Assembly (NCBI GenBank): GCA_016708905.1
Contig: JADJEV010000001.1
Coordinates: forward strand, 372,001-436,000
Source of the DNA: Candidatus Methylophosphatis roskildensis
GTDB taxonomy: Bacteria; Pseudomonadota; Gammaproteobacteria; Burkholderiales; Rhodocyclaceae
Direction of reading: 5' to 3'
DNA length: 64,000 nt
The first letter of the stretch is position 1, and each line of letters opens with the position of its first letter. Below are positions 37,421-46,780 of this stretch, piece by piece. The translations under genes were made by a program, and so were the position numbers. The notes beneath the pieces were generated by a model that ran no database searches, was not told the origin of the DNA, and was given only the letters and a program-made list of their open reading frames with translations.

Positions 37421-38761
37421 TTGATCGAATCCCGCCCGAGCGATGCCCAGGCCAGCCGCTGCGACGTGCTGGTCATTGGCGGCGGCCCGGCGGGTTCCAC
37501 CGCTTCGGCGCTGCTGGCGGAGCGCGGCTATTGGGTCACCCTGCTCGAGAAGGCGCATCACCCGCGTTTTCATATCGGCGAATCGCTGTTGCCGGCCAAC
37601 CTGCCGCTGCTGGAGCGCCTTGGCGTGGCCGACGAGGTTCGCCGCATCGGCATGATGAAATGGGGCGCCGAGTTCGTTTCGCCCTGGCACGAGAACACAT
37701 CGACCTTCCGCTTCAGCGAGGCATGGAACAAGTCGATGCCCTACGCCTACCAGGTGCGCCGCTCGGATTTCGACGAAATCCTGATCCGCAACGCGGCGCG
37801 CAAGGGCGCCGAAGTGATCGAGGGCTGCCGCGTGCGCGAAGTCGATTTCGAGGCCGACGGCAGCGCTGCCAGCGTCAGTGCCGAGCACGACGACGGCCGC
37901 ATCGCGCACTGGCGAGCGCGCTTCGTCATCGATGCCTCGGGGCGCGACACCTTTCTGGGCAGCCGCTTCAAGGCCAAGCAGCGCCACCCGAAGCACAACA
38001 GCGCCGCGATGTACGCGCATTTTTCCGGCGCCAGGCGCCACGCCGGCCAGGACGCAGGCAACATCTCGATCTTCTGGTTCGACCATGGCTGGTTCTGGTT
38101 CATCCCGCTGTCGGACGGCGCCACCAGCGTCGGCGCGGTGACCTGGCCCTACTACATGAAGCGGCGCGACAAGCCGGTGCGCGAGTACTTTCTCGACACC
38201 ATTGCGCTGTGCCCCGCGCTGGCCGAACGGCTCGCCGGCGCGCAGATCGTCTCCGAGGTCGAGGCGACCGGTAACTACTCCTACCTCTGCGACCGCACCC
38301 ACGGCCCGGGGTATCTTCTGCTGGGCGACGCCTACGCCTTCATCGATCCGGTGTTCTCGTCCGGCGTGATGCTGGCGATGCAAAGTGCCTTCAGCGGCGC
38401 CGAGGCGGTCGATCGCTGCCTGCGCGAACCGGCCCTGGCGCCGCGCGCGCTGGCGCAGTTCGATCGCACGATGCGCCACGGGCCGCGCGAGTTCTCGTGG
38501 TTCATCTTCCGGGTCACCAACCCGACCATGCGCCACCTGTTCATGAATCCGCGCAATGTCCTGCGAATGCGCGAAGCGCTGCTCTCGGTGCTGGCCGGCG
38601 ACATATTCGGCCGCATGCCGTTCCGCCCCTCGCTCTACGCCTTCCGCGCGCTCTACTACCTGTTCTCGCTGGGCAACCTGCCGCGCTCGGTCCGCGCGTG
38701 GAGAGCGCGGCGGCGCAATATCCGCGTACCGCAGGAAGCCGGCGCGCCTGCCGGCCCATGA
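37421..38761 (+). CDS. FAD-dependent oxidoreductase, flavin-halogenase-like
   Basis: The 446-residue flavoprotein has the N-terminal FAD motif VLVIGGGPAGSTASALLAERG, the GESLLPANLPLLERLG segment of the halogenase-like subgroup, and a GWFWFIP stretch that fits the WxWxIP signature of flavin-dependent halogenases. A Lys in GMMKWGAEF may be the active-site Lys (inferred). Related enzymes occur in xanthomonadin/aryl-polyene clusters, whose pigments can be brominated. The start is taken as the TTG at 37421 behind AGAGGAG; a GTG at 37388 is the alternative. Its stop overlaps the next ATG. Confidence 0.85.
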   Translation: MIESRPSDAQASRCDVLVIGGGPAGSTASALLAERGYWVTLLEKAHHPRFHIGESLLPANLPLLERLGVADEVRRIGMMKWGAEFVSPWHENTSTFRFSEAWNKSMPYAYQVRRSDFDEILIRNAARKGAEVIEGCRVREVDFEADGSAASVSAEHDDGRIAHWRARFVIDASGRDTFLGSRFKAKQRHPKHNSAAMYAHFSGARRHAGQDAGNISIFWFDHGWFWFIPLSDGATSVGAVTWPYYMKRRDKPVREYFLDTIALCPALAERLAGAQIVSEVEATGNYSYLCDRTHGPGYLLLGDAYAFIDPVFSSGVMLAMQSAFSGAEAVDRCLREPALAPRALAQFDRTMRHGPREFSWFIFRVTNPTMRHLFMNPRNVLRMREALLSVLAGDIFGRMPFRPSLYAFRALYYLFSLGNLPRSVRAWRARRRNIRVPQEAGAPAGP

Positions 38762-39795
38762 ACATGGCTGCGCCGCTGCTGGCGCTCGAAGTGCTGCCGG
38801 GCGCAAGCGTCTTGCCGCCGGCGCTTTCGGACTGGCAGCATGCGCTGGGCCTCATCTGCTATGGCGAGGCCACGGCCGACGCCAGCGAGGTGCCGTGCGC
38901 ATCGGTGGCGATGCCGGTGCTGGGCGGCAGCGGCTCGGTCTGCGAGATCTGGCGCAGCGCCAGCCGGCCCACTGGCGGCCGGCACGGCAGCCTCAGCTAC
39001 CGCGAGGACGGCGCCATGCTGTTCGGCTGTCTGACCTGCGACGACGGGACGATGGCCGACAGCGGTTCGTCGCTGCGTGAGGCGGCACGCGAGGCCTACG
39101 CCGGGATCTTCGCGGCGGCCGACGCGCTCGGCTTTCCGCACCTGGTGCGCTGCTGGAACTACTTCAGCGGCATCAACCTGGAGGTCGACGGACTCGAGCG
39201 CTATCGCCAGTTCAACATCGGCCGCCAGGAGGGATTCCGTGCGGGCGGCCGCGCACTCGATGCCAACCTGCCGGCGGCCTGCGCCCTGGGCACCCACGGC
39301 GGTCCGCTGGTGGTGGCTTTTCTGGCCGCACGCGAAGCGCCGATCCAGGTCGAGAACCCGCGCCAGATTTCGGCCTACGACTACCCGCCCGAATACGGAC
39401 CGCGCAGTCCCACCTTCGCGCGCGCCAGCCTGCTCGCCTGTGCCGACGGCGAGTTCCTGTTCTTGTCGGGCACCGCCAGCATCGTCGGTCACCGCACGCT
39501 GCATGTCGGGGATGCGGGCGCGCAGACGACGGAGACCCTGGCCAATCTGCATGCGGTGATCGCGGCGGCAAACCGGGCGAGCCGCGTCGGTGGTTACGCG
39601 CTGGGCGATCTCGCGCTCAAGGTCTATCTGCGCAATGCCGGCGATCTCGCCGCGGTTCGGGCGCCGATCGAGTCTGCGCCTGATGCGCCGGCCGAGGTGG
39701 TTTTCCTGCAGGCCGACATCTGCCGGCGCGACCTGCTGGTGGAGATCGAAGCCACTGCGCACAGCCGCCCGCCGAGCACCGCTGCTTCCCCCTGA
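38758..39795 (+). CDS. xanB2: XanB2-like chorismatase (hydroxybenzoate-forming)
   Basis: The 345-residue protein belongs to the FkbO/Hyg5/XanB2 chorismatase group, which cleaves chorismate; XanB2 yields 3- and 4-hydroxybenzoate, the former being the aryl starter of xanthomonadin. Family landmarks include FGCLTCDD, the CWNYFSGINLEVDGLERYRQFN region (in parts: WNYFSGIN, YRQFNIGRQEGF) and GTASIVGHRTLHVGD. The start is the ATG at 38758, overlapping the upstream stop (ATGA), so both genes are coupled. The exact product here is inferred from family and context. Confidence 0.87.
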   Translation: MNMAAPLLALEVLPGASVLPPALSDWQHALGLICYGEATADASEVPCASVAMPVLGGSGSVCEIWRSASRPTGGRHGSLSYREDGAMLFGCLTCDDGTMADSGSSLREAAREAYAGIFAAADALGFPHLVRCWNYFSGINLEVDGLERYRQFNIGRQEGFRAGGRALDANLPAACALGTHGGPLVVAFLAAREAPIQVENPRQISAYDYPPEYGPRSPTFARASLLACADGEFLFLSGTASIVGHRTLHVGDAGAQTTETLANLHAVIAAANRASRVGGYALGDLALKVYLRNAGDLAAVRAPIESAPDAPAEVVFLQADICRRDLLVEIEATAHSRPPSTAASP

Positions 39796-39822
39796 CCCAT
39801 GATGAATAGAGGAGCAAGAGCA

Positions 39823-40686
39823 ATGAACGACACGCCCCAGCGCCGACCCTTTGGCGCCCGCGCCGCGAGCATTGTCGTCCTGGTCCTCGGCGTGCTGGCC
39901 ACGCCGGCCGTCGAGGCCAGGGATCTGCCACTGTGGGAACTGGGCCTCGGCGTCGGCGGCTTGTGGTTTCCCGACTATCGCGGTTCCGACGAAACGCGCG
40001 GCTGGCTGCTGCCCGTGCCCTACGTCGTCTATCGCGGCGAGTTCTTCAAGGCCGACCGCAACGGCATTCGCGGCATGCTGTTCAACACCGACCGGCTCGA
40101 CCTCAACTTCAGCGTCAACGCCTCGCAGCCGGTGTCGAGCGACAGCAACGACGCCCGCTCGGGCATGCCCGACCTCAAGCCTTCGATCGAGATCGGCCCC
40201 TCGCTCGACATCACGCTGTGGCGCGCCAATGACAGGCGAACCAGACTCGATCTGCGGCTGCCCGTGCGCGCCGCAGTCAGCATCGAATCGAACCCGCGCT
40301 CGCTGGGCTGGATCGCCTCACCGCGGATCAACCTCGACATCGCCGATATCGCCGGGCAGAGCGGCTGGAACCTCGGCCTGCTGGCCGGGCCGATCTACGC
40401 CACGCACCGCCAGCACGACTACTTCTACTCGGTGTCGCCGGCGTTCGCCAGCGCCAATCGGCCGGCCTACTCGGCGCCCGGCGGCTATTCGGGCACCCAG
40501 TTTCTCGCTGCGCTGTCCAAGCGCTTCCCCGGCTACTGGGTCGGCGGCTTCGCCCGCTACGACACGCTGAAGAGCGCCGCCTTCGAGGACAGCCCGCTGG
40601 TCCGCCGCAACAATGCCGTCTTCGCCGGTGTGGCGATCGCCTGGATCCTCGGCGAGTCCTCGACCAGGGTCAATGCTGACGAGTAG
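39823..40686 (+). CDS. MipA/OmpV family outer-membrane protein
   Basis: The 287-residue protein has a signal peptide (about 33 residues, ending in PAVEA) and beta-barrel strands typical of MipA/OmpV (GLGVGGLWFPDYRGSD, LLPVPYVVYRGEFFKADR, and the C-terminal NAVFAGVAIAWIL). It may serve as a porin or scaffold for envelope enzymes. The start is taken as the ATG at 39823 with AGGAG at the right distance, rather than the ATG at 39799. It sits between the chorismatase and an acyltransferase on one strand, which is unusual for a pigment locus. Confidence 0.85.
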   Translation: MNDTPQRRPFGARAASIVVLVLGVLATPAVEARDLPLWELGLGVGGLWFPDYRGSDETRGWLLPVPYVVYRGEFFKADRNGIRGMLFNTDRLDLNFSVNASQPVSSDSNDARSGMPDLKPSIEIGPSLDITLWRANDRRTRLDLRLPVRAAVSIESNPRSLGWIASPRINLDIADIAGQSGWNLGLLAGPIYATHRQHDYFYSVSPAFASANRPAYSAPGGYSGTQFLAALSKRFPGYWVGGFARYDTLKSAAFEDSPLVRRNNAVFAGVAIAWILGESSTRVNADE

Positions 40687-41476
40687 CGCCCGGCCGCTCG
40701 GGACGCGTCGAGCCGGCATGCTGCGCCCGCTGCGAACCGCCTACGAGTACCTGGTGCTCTACTACGGCCTCGGTCTGCTCGGACTGATCTGCCTGTGCTG
40801 GACCGCAATCGCCGTGGTGCTGTATCCGCTGCTGCCGCGCAGATGGGGCGAGTCGCTGGGCCGCCGGGTGATCATGGCGGCATTCCGTGTCTATCTGGCG
40901 GCGCTTTCGATCACCAGAGCCTGCCGTTTCGATCTGTCGGCACTGGACGCGCTCAGGTCACAGGGGCCGATGATCATCGCGCCCAACCATCCTTCACTGC
41001 TCGATGCGGTGATGGTGCTGTCGCGACTGCCCGATGTCGTGTGCGTAATAAAGGCAGCACTGATCGAGAACATCTTCCTCGGTGCCGGTGCGCGGCTGGC
41101 GCGCTACATCCGCAATGATTCGCTGGTCCGCCTGGTCGGCAAGGCGGCGCAGAGCCTGCGCGGCGGCTCGCAGTTGCTGATCTTTCCCGAGGGGACGCGC
41201 ACCACGCGCTTCCCGGTGAATGCCTTCAAGGGGGCGACCGCAGGAATCGCCAAACGGGCCGGCGTGCCGGTGCAGACCGTCTTCATCGAGACCGAATCGC
41301 CCTATCTGCGCAAAGGCTGGCCGCTGTTCCGCAAGCCGCCGATGCCGATGCGCTACCGGGTGCGGCTGGGCCGCCGCTTCGATCCGCCGGCCGACGCGCA
41401 GACGTTCCAGGCGGAACTGGAACGCTACTTCGAGCAGGAGCTGGCGCGCGGCCCGCAGCCCCCGTTGGCCACCTGA
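40673..41476 (+). CDS. 1-acylglycerol-phosphate-type acyltransferase (PlsC fold)
   Basis: The 267-residue membrane-bound acyltransferase carries the H-x4-D motif (NHPSLLDAV) and the FPEGTR motif of the LPLAT family. A hydrophobic segment near residues 30-55 anchors it. Aryl-polyene clusters contain such an enzyme, which attaches the polyene to a lipid head, so this role is inferred. The ATG at 40673 overlaps the MipA stop by 14 bases; the ATG at 40718 is a possible shorter start. Confidence 0.85.
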   Translation: MLTSSARPLGTRRAGMLRPLRTAYEYLVLYYGLGLLGLICLCWTAIAVVLYPLLPRRWGESLGRRVIMAAFRVYLAALSITRACRFDLSALDALRSQGPMIIAPNHPSLLDAVMVLSRLPDVVCVIKAALIENIFLGAGARLARYIRNDSLVRLVGKAAQSLRGGSQLLIFPEGTRTTRFPVNAFKGATAGIAKRAGVPVQTVFIETESPYLRKGWPLFRKPPMPMRYRVRLGRRFDPPADAQTFQAELERYFEQELARGPQPPLAT

Positions 41477-41760
41477 TCCGCTTGCGCGCGCCTGAATCGC
41501 AAAGCCGGGTTGCCCGGCAAGGGTCGACGCAGCACGACGATATGCATAGCGCAGTCCGGCCGTTGAATCTGGCACTCTCGGCGATGCCGGCCCGGACGCG
41601 CCTACGGGGTTGCCGGAGCCGGATCCGCATCGCGAATCGGCGGCCGGCCACTTTTTCACGGCCGATTCACGGCGCAATCACGCCTGCTTGGCGGCGCCCG
41701 CCTAAGCTTTCTTCCGCACCCGGCCACTTCGCGCCGGATTTGATCGAAGGAGGAACAGCC

Positions 41761-43095
41761 ATGAATCGCAAGGATGAATTGGGGAACGCAGTGAGCGGCG
41801 CGAGCGCCGCCGCGGTCGAAATCTATCAGCGCGCGCTGCACGAATTCCAGTGCTACATCGGCGACCCGGTCGCGACGATCGACGAAGCGCTAGCGGCCAG
41901 CCCGGATTTCGTCATGGCCCACGCCATCCGCGCCTACCTGCATCTGGTCGGCACCGAGCCGGCGGCGCTGCCGGTAGCACGTGCTGCGTACGAAGCGGCA
42001 CGCAAGCTGCCCGCCAACCCGCGCGAGCGCGCCCACCTCGATGCGGTCGGCCATTTGCTCGACGGCGAGTGGCAGGCGGCCGCGCGCGTGCTGGAGGATC
42101 TCGCCATCGATTTCCCGCACGATGCGCTGGCATTGCAGGCCGGTCACTTGGTCGATTTCTACAGCGGTGCCGGGCGCATGCTGCGCGATCGCATCGCGCG
42201 TGCGCTGCCGCAGTGGTCGGAGAATATGCCCGGCTACCACGCACTGCTTGGCATGCATGCTTTCGGCCTCGAAGAAACCGGTCACTATGACCGGGCGGAG
42301 GCGGCCGGGAAGCGCGCGTTGGAGATGGAGCCGCGCGACAGCTGGGCCTGGCACGCCGTCACCCATGTCATGGAGATGCAGGGCCGGCAACGCGAGGGCA
42401 TCGCGTGGTTGCGCGCCGACACGGAGGCATGGTCGCGCGAGTGCTTTTTTCGCGTGCACATCTGGTGGCACCTCGCGCTGTTCCATCTCGACCTCGACGA
42501 GGTGGGCGAGGTGCTCGCGCTCTACGACGACCCGATCTACGGCGAGCGCTCCCCGCTCGTGCTCGACATGGTCGACGCCTCGGCGGTGCTGTGGCGGATG
42601 CATTTGCGCGGCATCGAACTGGGCGATCGCTGGCAGCCCGTTGCGGATGCCTGGGAGCCTGTCGCCGCCGCGGGCGCTTACGCCTTCAACGACGCTCACG
42701 CGATGATGGCCTTCGCCAGTGCGGGGCGGCCGAAAGCGGCGCAACGCGTGCTTGACGCGCAAGAGCGCGCGCTGCGTGGGCCCGGCGACAACGCCCTGTT
42801 CACGGGTGCGGTGGGCGCCGCGGTGACGCGCGCCATCAAGGCCTTCGGCGACGGCGACTACGGCCAGTGCGTGCGGCGGCTGCGACCGGTCCGCGACATC
42901 GCGCAGCGCTTCGGCGGCAGCCATGCTCAGCGCGATGTCATCGGCCTCACGCTGATCGAGGCGGCGCTACGCGACGGCCAGTTCCCGCTCGCCCGCGCAC
43001 TCGCCGCCGAGCGCATCGACCTCAAGCCGACCAGCCCCGCCGGCAACGCATTGTTGCAACGCGCGAACGCGCAAATGCTCGCGCGAGCCGCCTGA
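41761..43095 (+). CDS. TPR protein of the TTC38 family
   Basis: The 444-residue protein is an all-helical tetratricopeptide-like protein similar to TTC38 proteins (YHALLGMHAFGLEETGHYDRAE, AWHAVTHVMEMQGR, then WWHLALFHLDLDEVGEVLALYD). Start ATG at 41761 follows AAGGAGGAAC. No catalytic motif is visible, and function is unknown. It converges on a SARP-type regulator gene and is the first gene of the block that splits the pigment genes. Confidence 0.82.
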   Translation: MNRKDELGNAVSGASAAAVEIYQRALHEFQCYIGDPVATIDEALAASPDFVMAHAIRAYLHLVGTEPAALPVARAAYEAARKLPANPRERAHLDAVGHLLDGEWQAAARVLEDLAIDFPHDALALQAGHLVDFYSGAGRMLRDRIARALPQWSENMPGYHALLGMHAFGLEETGHYDRAEAAGKRALEMEPRDSWAWHAVTHVMEMQGRQREGIAWLRADTEAWSRECFFRVHIWWHLALFHLDLDEVGEVLALYDDPIYGERSPLVLDMVDASAVLWRMHLRGIELGDRWQPVADAWEPVAAAGAYAFNDAHAMMAFASAGRPKAAQRVLDAQERALRGPGDNALFTGAVGAAVTRAIKAFGDGDYGQCVRRLRPVRDIAQRFGGSHAQRDVIGLTLIEAALRDGQFPLARALAAERIDLKPTSPAGNALLQRANAQMLARAA

Positions 43096-43129
43096 GCCCG
43101 CCGAGCTGCATTTATATGTCATGCAGGAT

Positions 43130-43159
43130 CCAGGCGTCGCTTCCTCGAGCGGCGCCTGG
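43130..43159. terminator. Hairpin between convergent TPR and SARP genes
   Basis: A 12-base stem with one mismatch (CCAGGCG...CGCCTGG outside, CGCT/AGCG inside) and a 6-base loop lies between two converging stops. It likely serves both directions, although no T-run follows. Confidence 0.5.
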
Positions 43160-43203
43160 AATGCTCGTACTCCGCCCCCACTCCGCCGGCCCGCGCGCGC
43201 GCT

Positions 43204-45189
43204 TCAGGCGGCCAGCAACGCGTCCGGCACGTCGAGGCCCGCCTGGGCGAGCCCCTCCAGCAGGAACGTCGCGTCGGCTGGGCGCTTGATCGGATTGACG
43301 TGCAACAGCCAGCGTACCAGCTCGCCCGCCTCGGGTTCCCGCCCGGACGTGATATTGCGGCGGAAGAATTGCAGGAACAGTGCTAGCTGCTGCCGGGCCG
43401 GATCGATGTGGCCGAGATGCGCGTACGCGCTGGCGAGATACGCGCGAACATCGGTGGCGACGTCGGGCGCGTTCAACCCGAAATGGATCGCCTCCTCGAT
43501 GCGGCGGCCGAAAAAGTGCGGCACCGCGGCAAAGGCAAAATACCAATCATCATGGAACGGATTGAGCCGTATCGCCAAATGGACACAATCGATTCCGTGC
43601 TCGGGACGGCCGAGGTAGGTGTGGGCCAGGGCGAGCTGGGCGAGCGTGTCCGCGTCGTTGGGATTGAGCGTCTCCGCGCGCGCCAGGTAGTGCTCGGCGC
43701 GCTCGAACTCGCGGCGGTAGAGCAGGATGCGGCCGAGGATGAACTGAGTCACGTTGTCGGTGTCGTCGATCGCCACACCCTGTCGCGCATACTCGAAAGC
43801 TTGGCGCTCGGTCTCGTCCCAGCGCTCCCAGGCCAGACAACTCCAATCGTTGAAATGAGTCAGCGACAAGCCTGAGTAGGCCCGGGCGAACCCTGGGTCC
43901 GCTTCCACCGCACGCTGGAACAGCAGCCGCGCCTCGGCGAGACCATCGGGCGTGGCCGCGCGCAGGCAGGCGAGGCCGCGCAGCCAACAGTCGTAGGCAT
44001 GCAGGCTGGCAAGCGGCTTGTGCTGCGCTTGCTTGAGACGCTCCGCATCGATGCGCACGGCGAGTGCCCCGGCCACGTTGCGGGCGATGTCGTCCTGTGC
44101 GTCGAAGATCTCCTCGAACGGAACGTCATAGCGCTGCGCCCACAGATGATGGCCGCTGGCGGCGTCGGTCAGCTCGGTCGCGAGGCGAATCGAGCGCGCC
44201 GTGCGCCGCACACTGCCCGAAAGCGCATAGCGGGCGCCAAGGCGCTCGGCGGTTTCGCGCGGGGCGCAATGCGGCTCCATCGCGGCGAAGGAGGACTGTG
44301 CCGCGATGATCCGCAACGCGCGAAAGCGCGACAGCTCGTGGATGACGTCCTCGGTGAAGCCGCGCGCGAAATAGCCTTGGGCGGCGTCGTCGGAGAGATT
44401 GGCGAACGGCAGCACCGCCAGCAGCGGCGGGGTGTCGGCTTCTTGCGGGGCGGCGCGGTCGGGACGCGCCCTGATCTGGCGGAGCAGCGCCTCTGTCTGC
44501 GCCGAAGGCGCGACGCCGAGCTGCGTATGCAGTGCTTCCCGGCAGCGATCGTACTGGCGCATGGCGGAACCCAACGCGCCGCGATTCAGGTGCAGCTTCA
44601 TCAGCGCTTGATGTGATTCCTCGGACGCCGGTTCGAGGGCGAGCAAACGCTCGCCCAGAGAAGTGGCGGCGTCGAGGTCTCCCGTGTCTACGTGATGGTT
44701 CAGCAGCCGCCCCAGCTCGCGCAACACCTGGGAACGCAACCGTGCCGCTTCCGCCCGGCGCCATTCCTCGAACGGCGATTCATCCAGACTGAAGCCATCG
44801 AGCAGATCGCCGGCATAGAGGTCGGCAACGCGTTCCAGCGCCGGGATACCCGCATCGGTAAGCGCCCGCTCGAGCGCCGTCGCATCCACCTGGACGCGCT
44901 CGGGTATCAAGCGCAGACCTTCCGCCAGCACGTCCAAGACCGGTCCATCCGGATTGTCGAGTGCCTTCTTCAATTGTGCCAGCGCCTGGCGCAAACTGCC
45001 GCGCGCCTGCGCCTCGCCACTGCGAGACCACAACAGTGCGGCGAGGCGCTCGCGCTGCCAGACCGTACTTGGCCGCAGCGCCAGCACCGCGAGCAGCGCC
45101 ATCGCCTTGCGGGTGGACAGGACGACAGGCTCACCGTCGCGCCGCAGCGCAAAGCCGCCTAGCAGGTCGATGCATATGGTCTTCGTCAC
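43204..45189 (-). CDS. SARP-type regulator with BTAD, TolB-like and TPR domains
   Basis: The 661-residue protein opens with an OmpR-type winged helix (about residues 5-95; GSLRQALAQLKKALD), then a BTAD domain (about 100-245; ALMKLHLNRGALGSAMRQYDRCREAL), a TolB/FlgO-like domain (about 258-385; LLAVLPFANLSDDAAQGYFARG) and C-terminal TPRs (about 420-610). This is a non-actinobacterial relative of AfsR/SARP regulators without an NB-ARC. The start is taken as the GTG at 45189; in-frame codons beyond it lack similarity. Targets are unknown; the convergent TPR gene is the nearest candidate. Confidence 0.82.
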   Translation of the reverse strand: MTKTICIDLLGGFALRRDGEPVVLSTRKAMALLAVLALRPSTVWQRERLAALLWSRSGEAQARGSLRQALAQLKKALDNPDGPVLDVLAEGLRLIPERVQVDATALERALTDAGIPALERVADLYAGDLLDGFSLDESPFEEWRRAEAARLRSQVLRELGRLLNHHVDTGDLDAATSLGERLLALEPASEESHQALMKLHLNRGALGSAMRQYDRCREALHTQLGVAPSAQTEALLRQIRARPDRAAPQEADTPPLLAVLPFANLSDDAAQGYFARGFTEDVIHELSRFRALRIIAAQSSFAAMEPHCAPRETAERLGARYALSGSVRRTARSIRLATELTDAASGHHLWAQRYDVPFEEIFDAQDDIARNVAGALAVRIDAERLKQAQHKPLASLHAYDCWLRGLACLRAATPDGLAEARLLFQRAVEADPGFARAYSGLSLTHFNDWSCLAWERWDETERQAFEYARQGVAIDDTDNVTQFILGRILLYRREFERAEHYLARAETLNPNDADTLAQLALAHTYLGRPEHGIDCVHLAIRLNPFHDDWYFAFAAVPHFFGRRIEEAIHFGLNAPDVATDVRAYLASAYAHLGHIDPARQQLALFLQFFRRNITSGREPEAGELVRWLLHVNPIKRPADATFLLEGLAQAGLDVPDALLAA

Positions 45190-45435
45190 AAGTGCGGTCT
45201 CCCGTCGTGAGGCCACAGCGGCAATCGTAAGACTCGACAACGGCGTGGGCGCCCGAAGGCTGCTCCCGTCGCTTATCCGTGACGTTCTGCTTTGCAGCTT
45301 AGCGAAGCGCGACGCGCCCATCAACCTTCGATTTCGAGGTCGGCCCAGCGGGCACGCTCGCCGTCCGTCGCGAGCACTCCCGACGCTTGTGAAACATTCG
45401 GGCCAGTCCGGGCCGTGTCGCCAAGGCCGGCGCCT

Positions 45436-45485
45436 GAATGAGCGATCAGCGAGCGTGTCGAATGGGCTATACTAAATGCTCATTC
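45436..45485 (+). promoter_or_regulatory. Promoter/operator of the ParS-RES toxin-antitoxin operon
   Basis: GAATGAGC (45436-45443) and GCTCATTC (45478-45485) are perfect 8-base inverted repeats, and a TATACT -10 box lies between them at 45468-45473. The right arm covers the expected start site, 16 bases before the antitoxin ATG. This fits autorepression by the antitoxin or TA complex. The rest of the 312-base gap to the SARP gene shows nothing else. Confidence 0.55.
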
Positions 45486-45501
45486 GAGCAGGGGAACGGT
45501 C

Positions 45502-46128
45502 ATGGAGAAGCGGACCAGGGTGGCAACAAAGAACCAGGTCGGAGTGCGCGCTCGTTCTGCCGCGAAGGCCAGCCCGGTCAAGACAGCATCTTCGAAACGG
45601 CTCGCGACTATACAGAAGCCAGCGTCCGGGAAGGGCAAACGCGAGCCCGGAAAAGTGGAGCCGGCAAGCGATGCGAAGCTTCGGACGGCCACGTTCAAAG
45701 CGCTTTCTCCTGCCGCTCTCTACCGCTCGACCGGGCTCGAGCGCGTGCAGATGATCCGCGAAGGTGTGCCAGCAGCCGTCCTGGAACAGATCGTTCGAAA
45801 TATGGGTATCCCGAAGGATCGATTGTACGGCACGCTGCGCCTGCCTCGGTCGACCATCGATCGCAAGATCCGGAGCAACGATGCTCTGTCCGCCGAACAC
45901 TCGGAACGCGTTATCGGTCTCGAGCGGCTCATCGGGCAGGTCGAAGTCATGGTTGCGCAATCCGGTGATCCGGAGGGTTTCGATGCAGACCGCTGGGTCG
46001 GCGCATGGCTGGAAACTCCGCTGCCTGCGCTCGGCGGTGCGAAGCCGGCGGAGTTCATGGACACGATGGAAGGACAGGAACTCGTATCCCGGCTGCTTGC
46101 TCAGTCCCAGTCGGGCGCGTACGCCTGA
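45502..46128 (+). CDS. ParS/MbcA-type antitoxin (Xre-DUF2384) with long basic N-terminus
   Basis: The 208-residue antitoxin has the Xre-like HTH region (REGVPAAVLEQIVRNMGIPKDRLYGTLRLPRSTIDRKI, seen in parts) and a C-terminal DUF2384 toxin-binding domain (GDPEGFDADRWVGAWLETPLPALGGAKP). About 60 N-terminal residues form a Lys/Ala/Ser-rich, probably disordered tail that typical family members (about 120-150 residues) lack. Its stop overlaps the toxin start (TGATG). Confidence 0.88.
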   Translation: MEKRTRVATKNQVGVRARSAAKASPVKTASSKRLATIQKPASGKGKREPGKVEPASDAKLRTATFKALSPAALYRSTGLERVQMIREGVPAAVLEQIVRNMGIPKDRLYGTLRLPRSTIDRKIRSNDALSAEHSERVIGLERLIGQVEVMVAQSGDPEGFDADRWVGAWLETPLPALGGAKPAEFMDTMEGQELVSRLLAQSQSGAYA

Positions 46129-46598
46129 TGCGGGTCTGGCGGATTGCGACCGACACGCCGGATTACAGTTCCGATGACCTGTCGGGGGCGGGTGCGAAGA
46201 TCACCGGCGGCCGATGGAATCGTCCGGGGCTCCCAATCCTCTACTGCGCCGATGTGCCGTCGCTAGCCTGCCTCGAGACCCTCGTTCATCTGGGTACGAG
46301 CGGATTGCCTCTCAACCGTTACCTGGTCGCGATCGATGTTCCAGATCCGCTATGGCGTGTCCGCGAGATTCGGACACCTGCATCTCTGCCCGTTGCTTGG
46401 GATGCCCGTCCAGCCGCCACGTCGAGTCTCGACTTTGGAGACGCGTGGCTGAAGTCGCGGCGGACTGCAGTGCTGGCCGTGCCATCCGTCATCGTGCCCG
46501 AAGACAGCGTCATTCTGGTCAATCCTTCGCATTCGGACGCGCCGGGTGTTACCTCCTCAACGATAAGGAGGTGGTTGTACGATCCCAGACTGCGCTGA
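46128..46598 (+). CDS. RES-domain toxin
   Basis: The 156-residue protein is a RES toxin; the family breaks down NAD+ (NAD phosphorylase or glycohydrolase activity). The conserved Arg (RVWRIA), the GGRWNRPGLPILYCAD segment, the Glu in CLETLVH and the C-terminal SVIVPEDSVILVNPSH are present. Translation starts at the ATG at 46128 within the antitoxin stop. Pairing with the ParS-type antitoxin is standard. Confidence 0.9.
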   Translation: MRVWRIATDTPDYSSDDLSGAGAKITGGRWNRPGLPILYCADVPSLACLETLVHLGTSGLPLNRYLVAIDVPDPLWRVREIRTPASLPVAWDARPAATSSLDFGDAWLKSRRTAVLAVPSVIVPEDSVILVNPSHSDAPGVTSSTIRRWLYDPRLR

Positions 46599-46780
46599 CA
46601 CGAGCGCGGTACGTGGGGCAGGGACTCGGATTGCGGTTTGCATGCTTGTCTCCTCGATGAATGGGTTGAGGGCTATCGAACGGTGAAGCAGTGGTCGTCC
46701 GCCGTGTAGCGAACGCGCGCCGCGGACCCGACCATGTCACGGGTGCAGCCCGAGGCCGGGACCGTGGATGGCCGTGGGTC

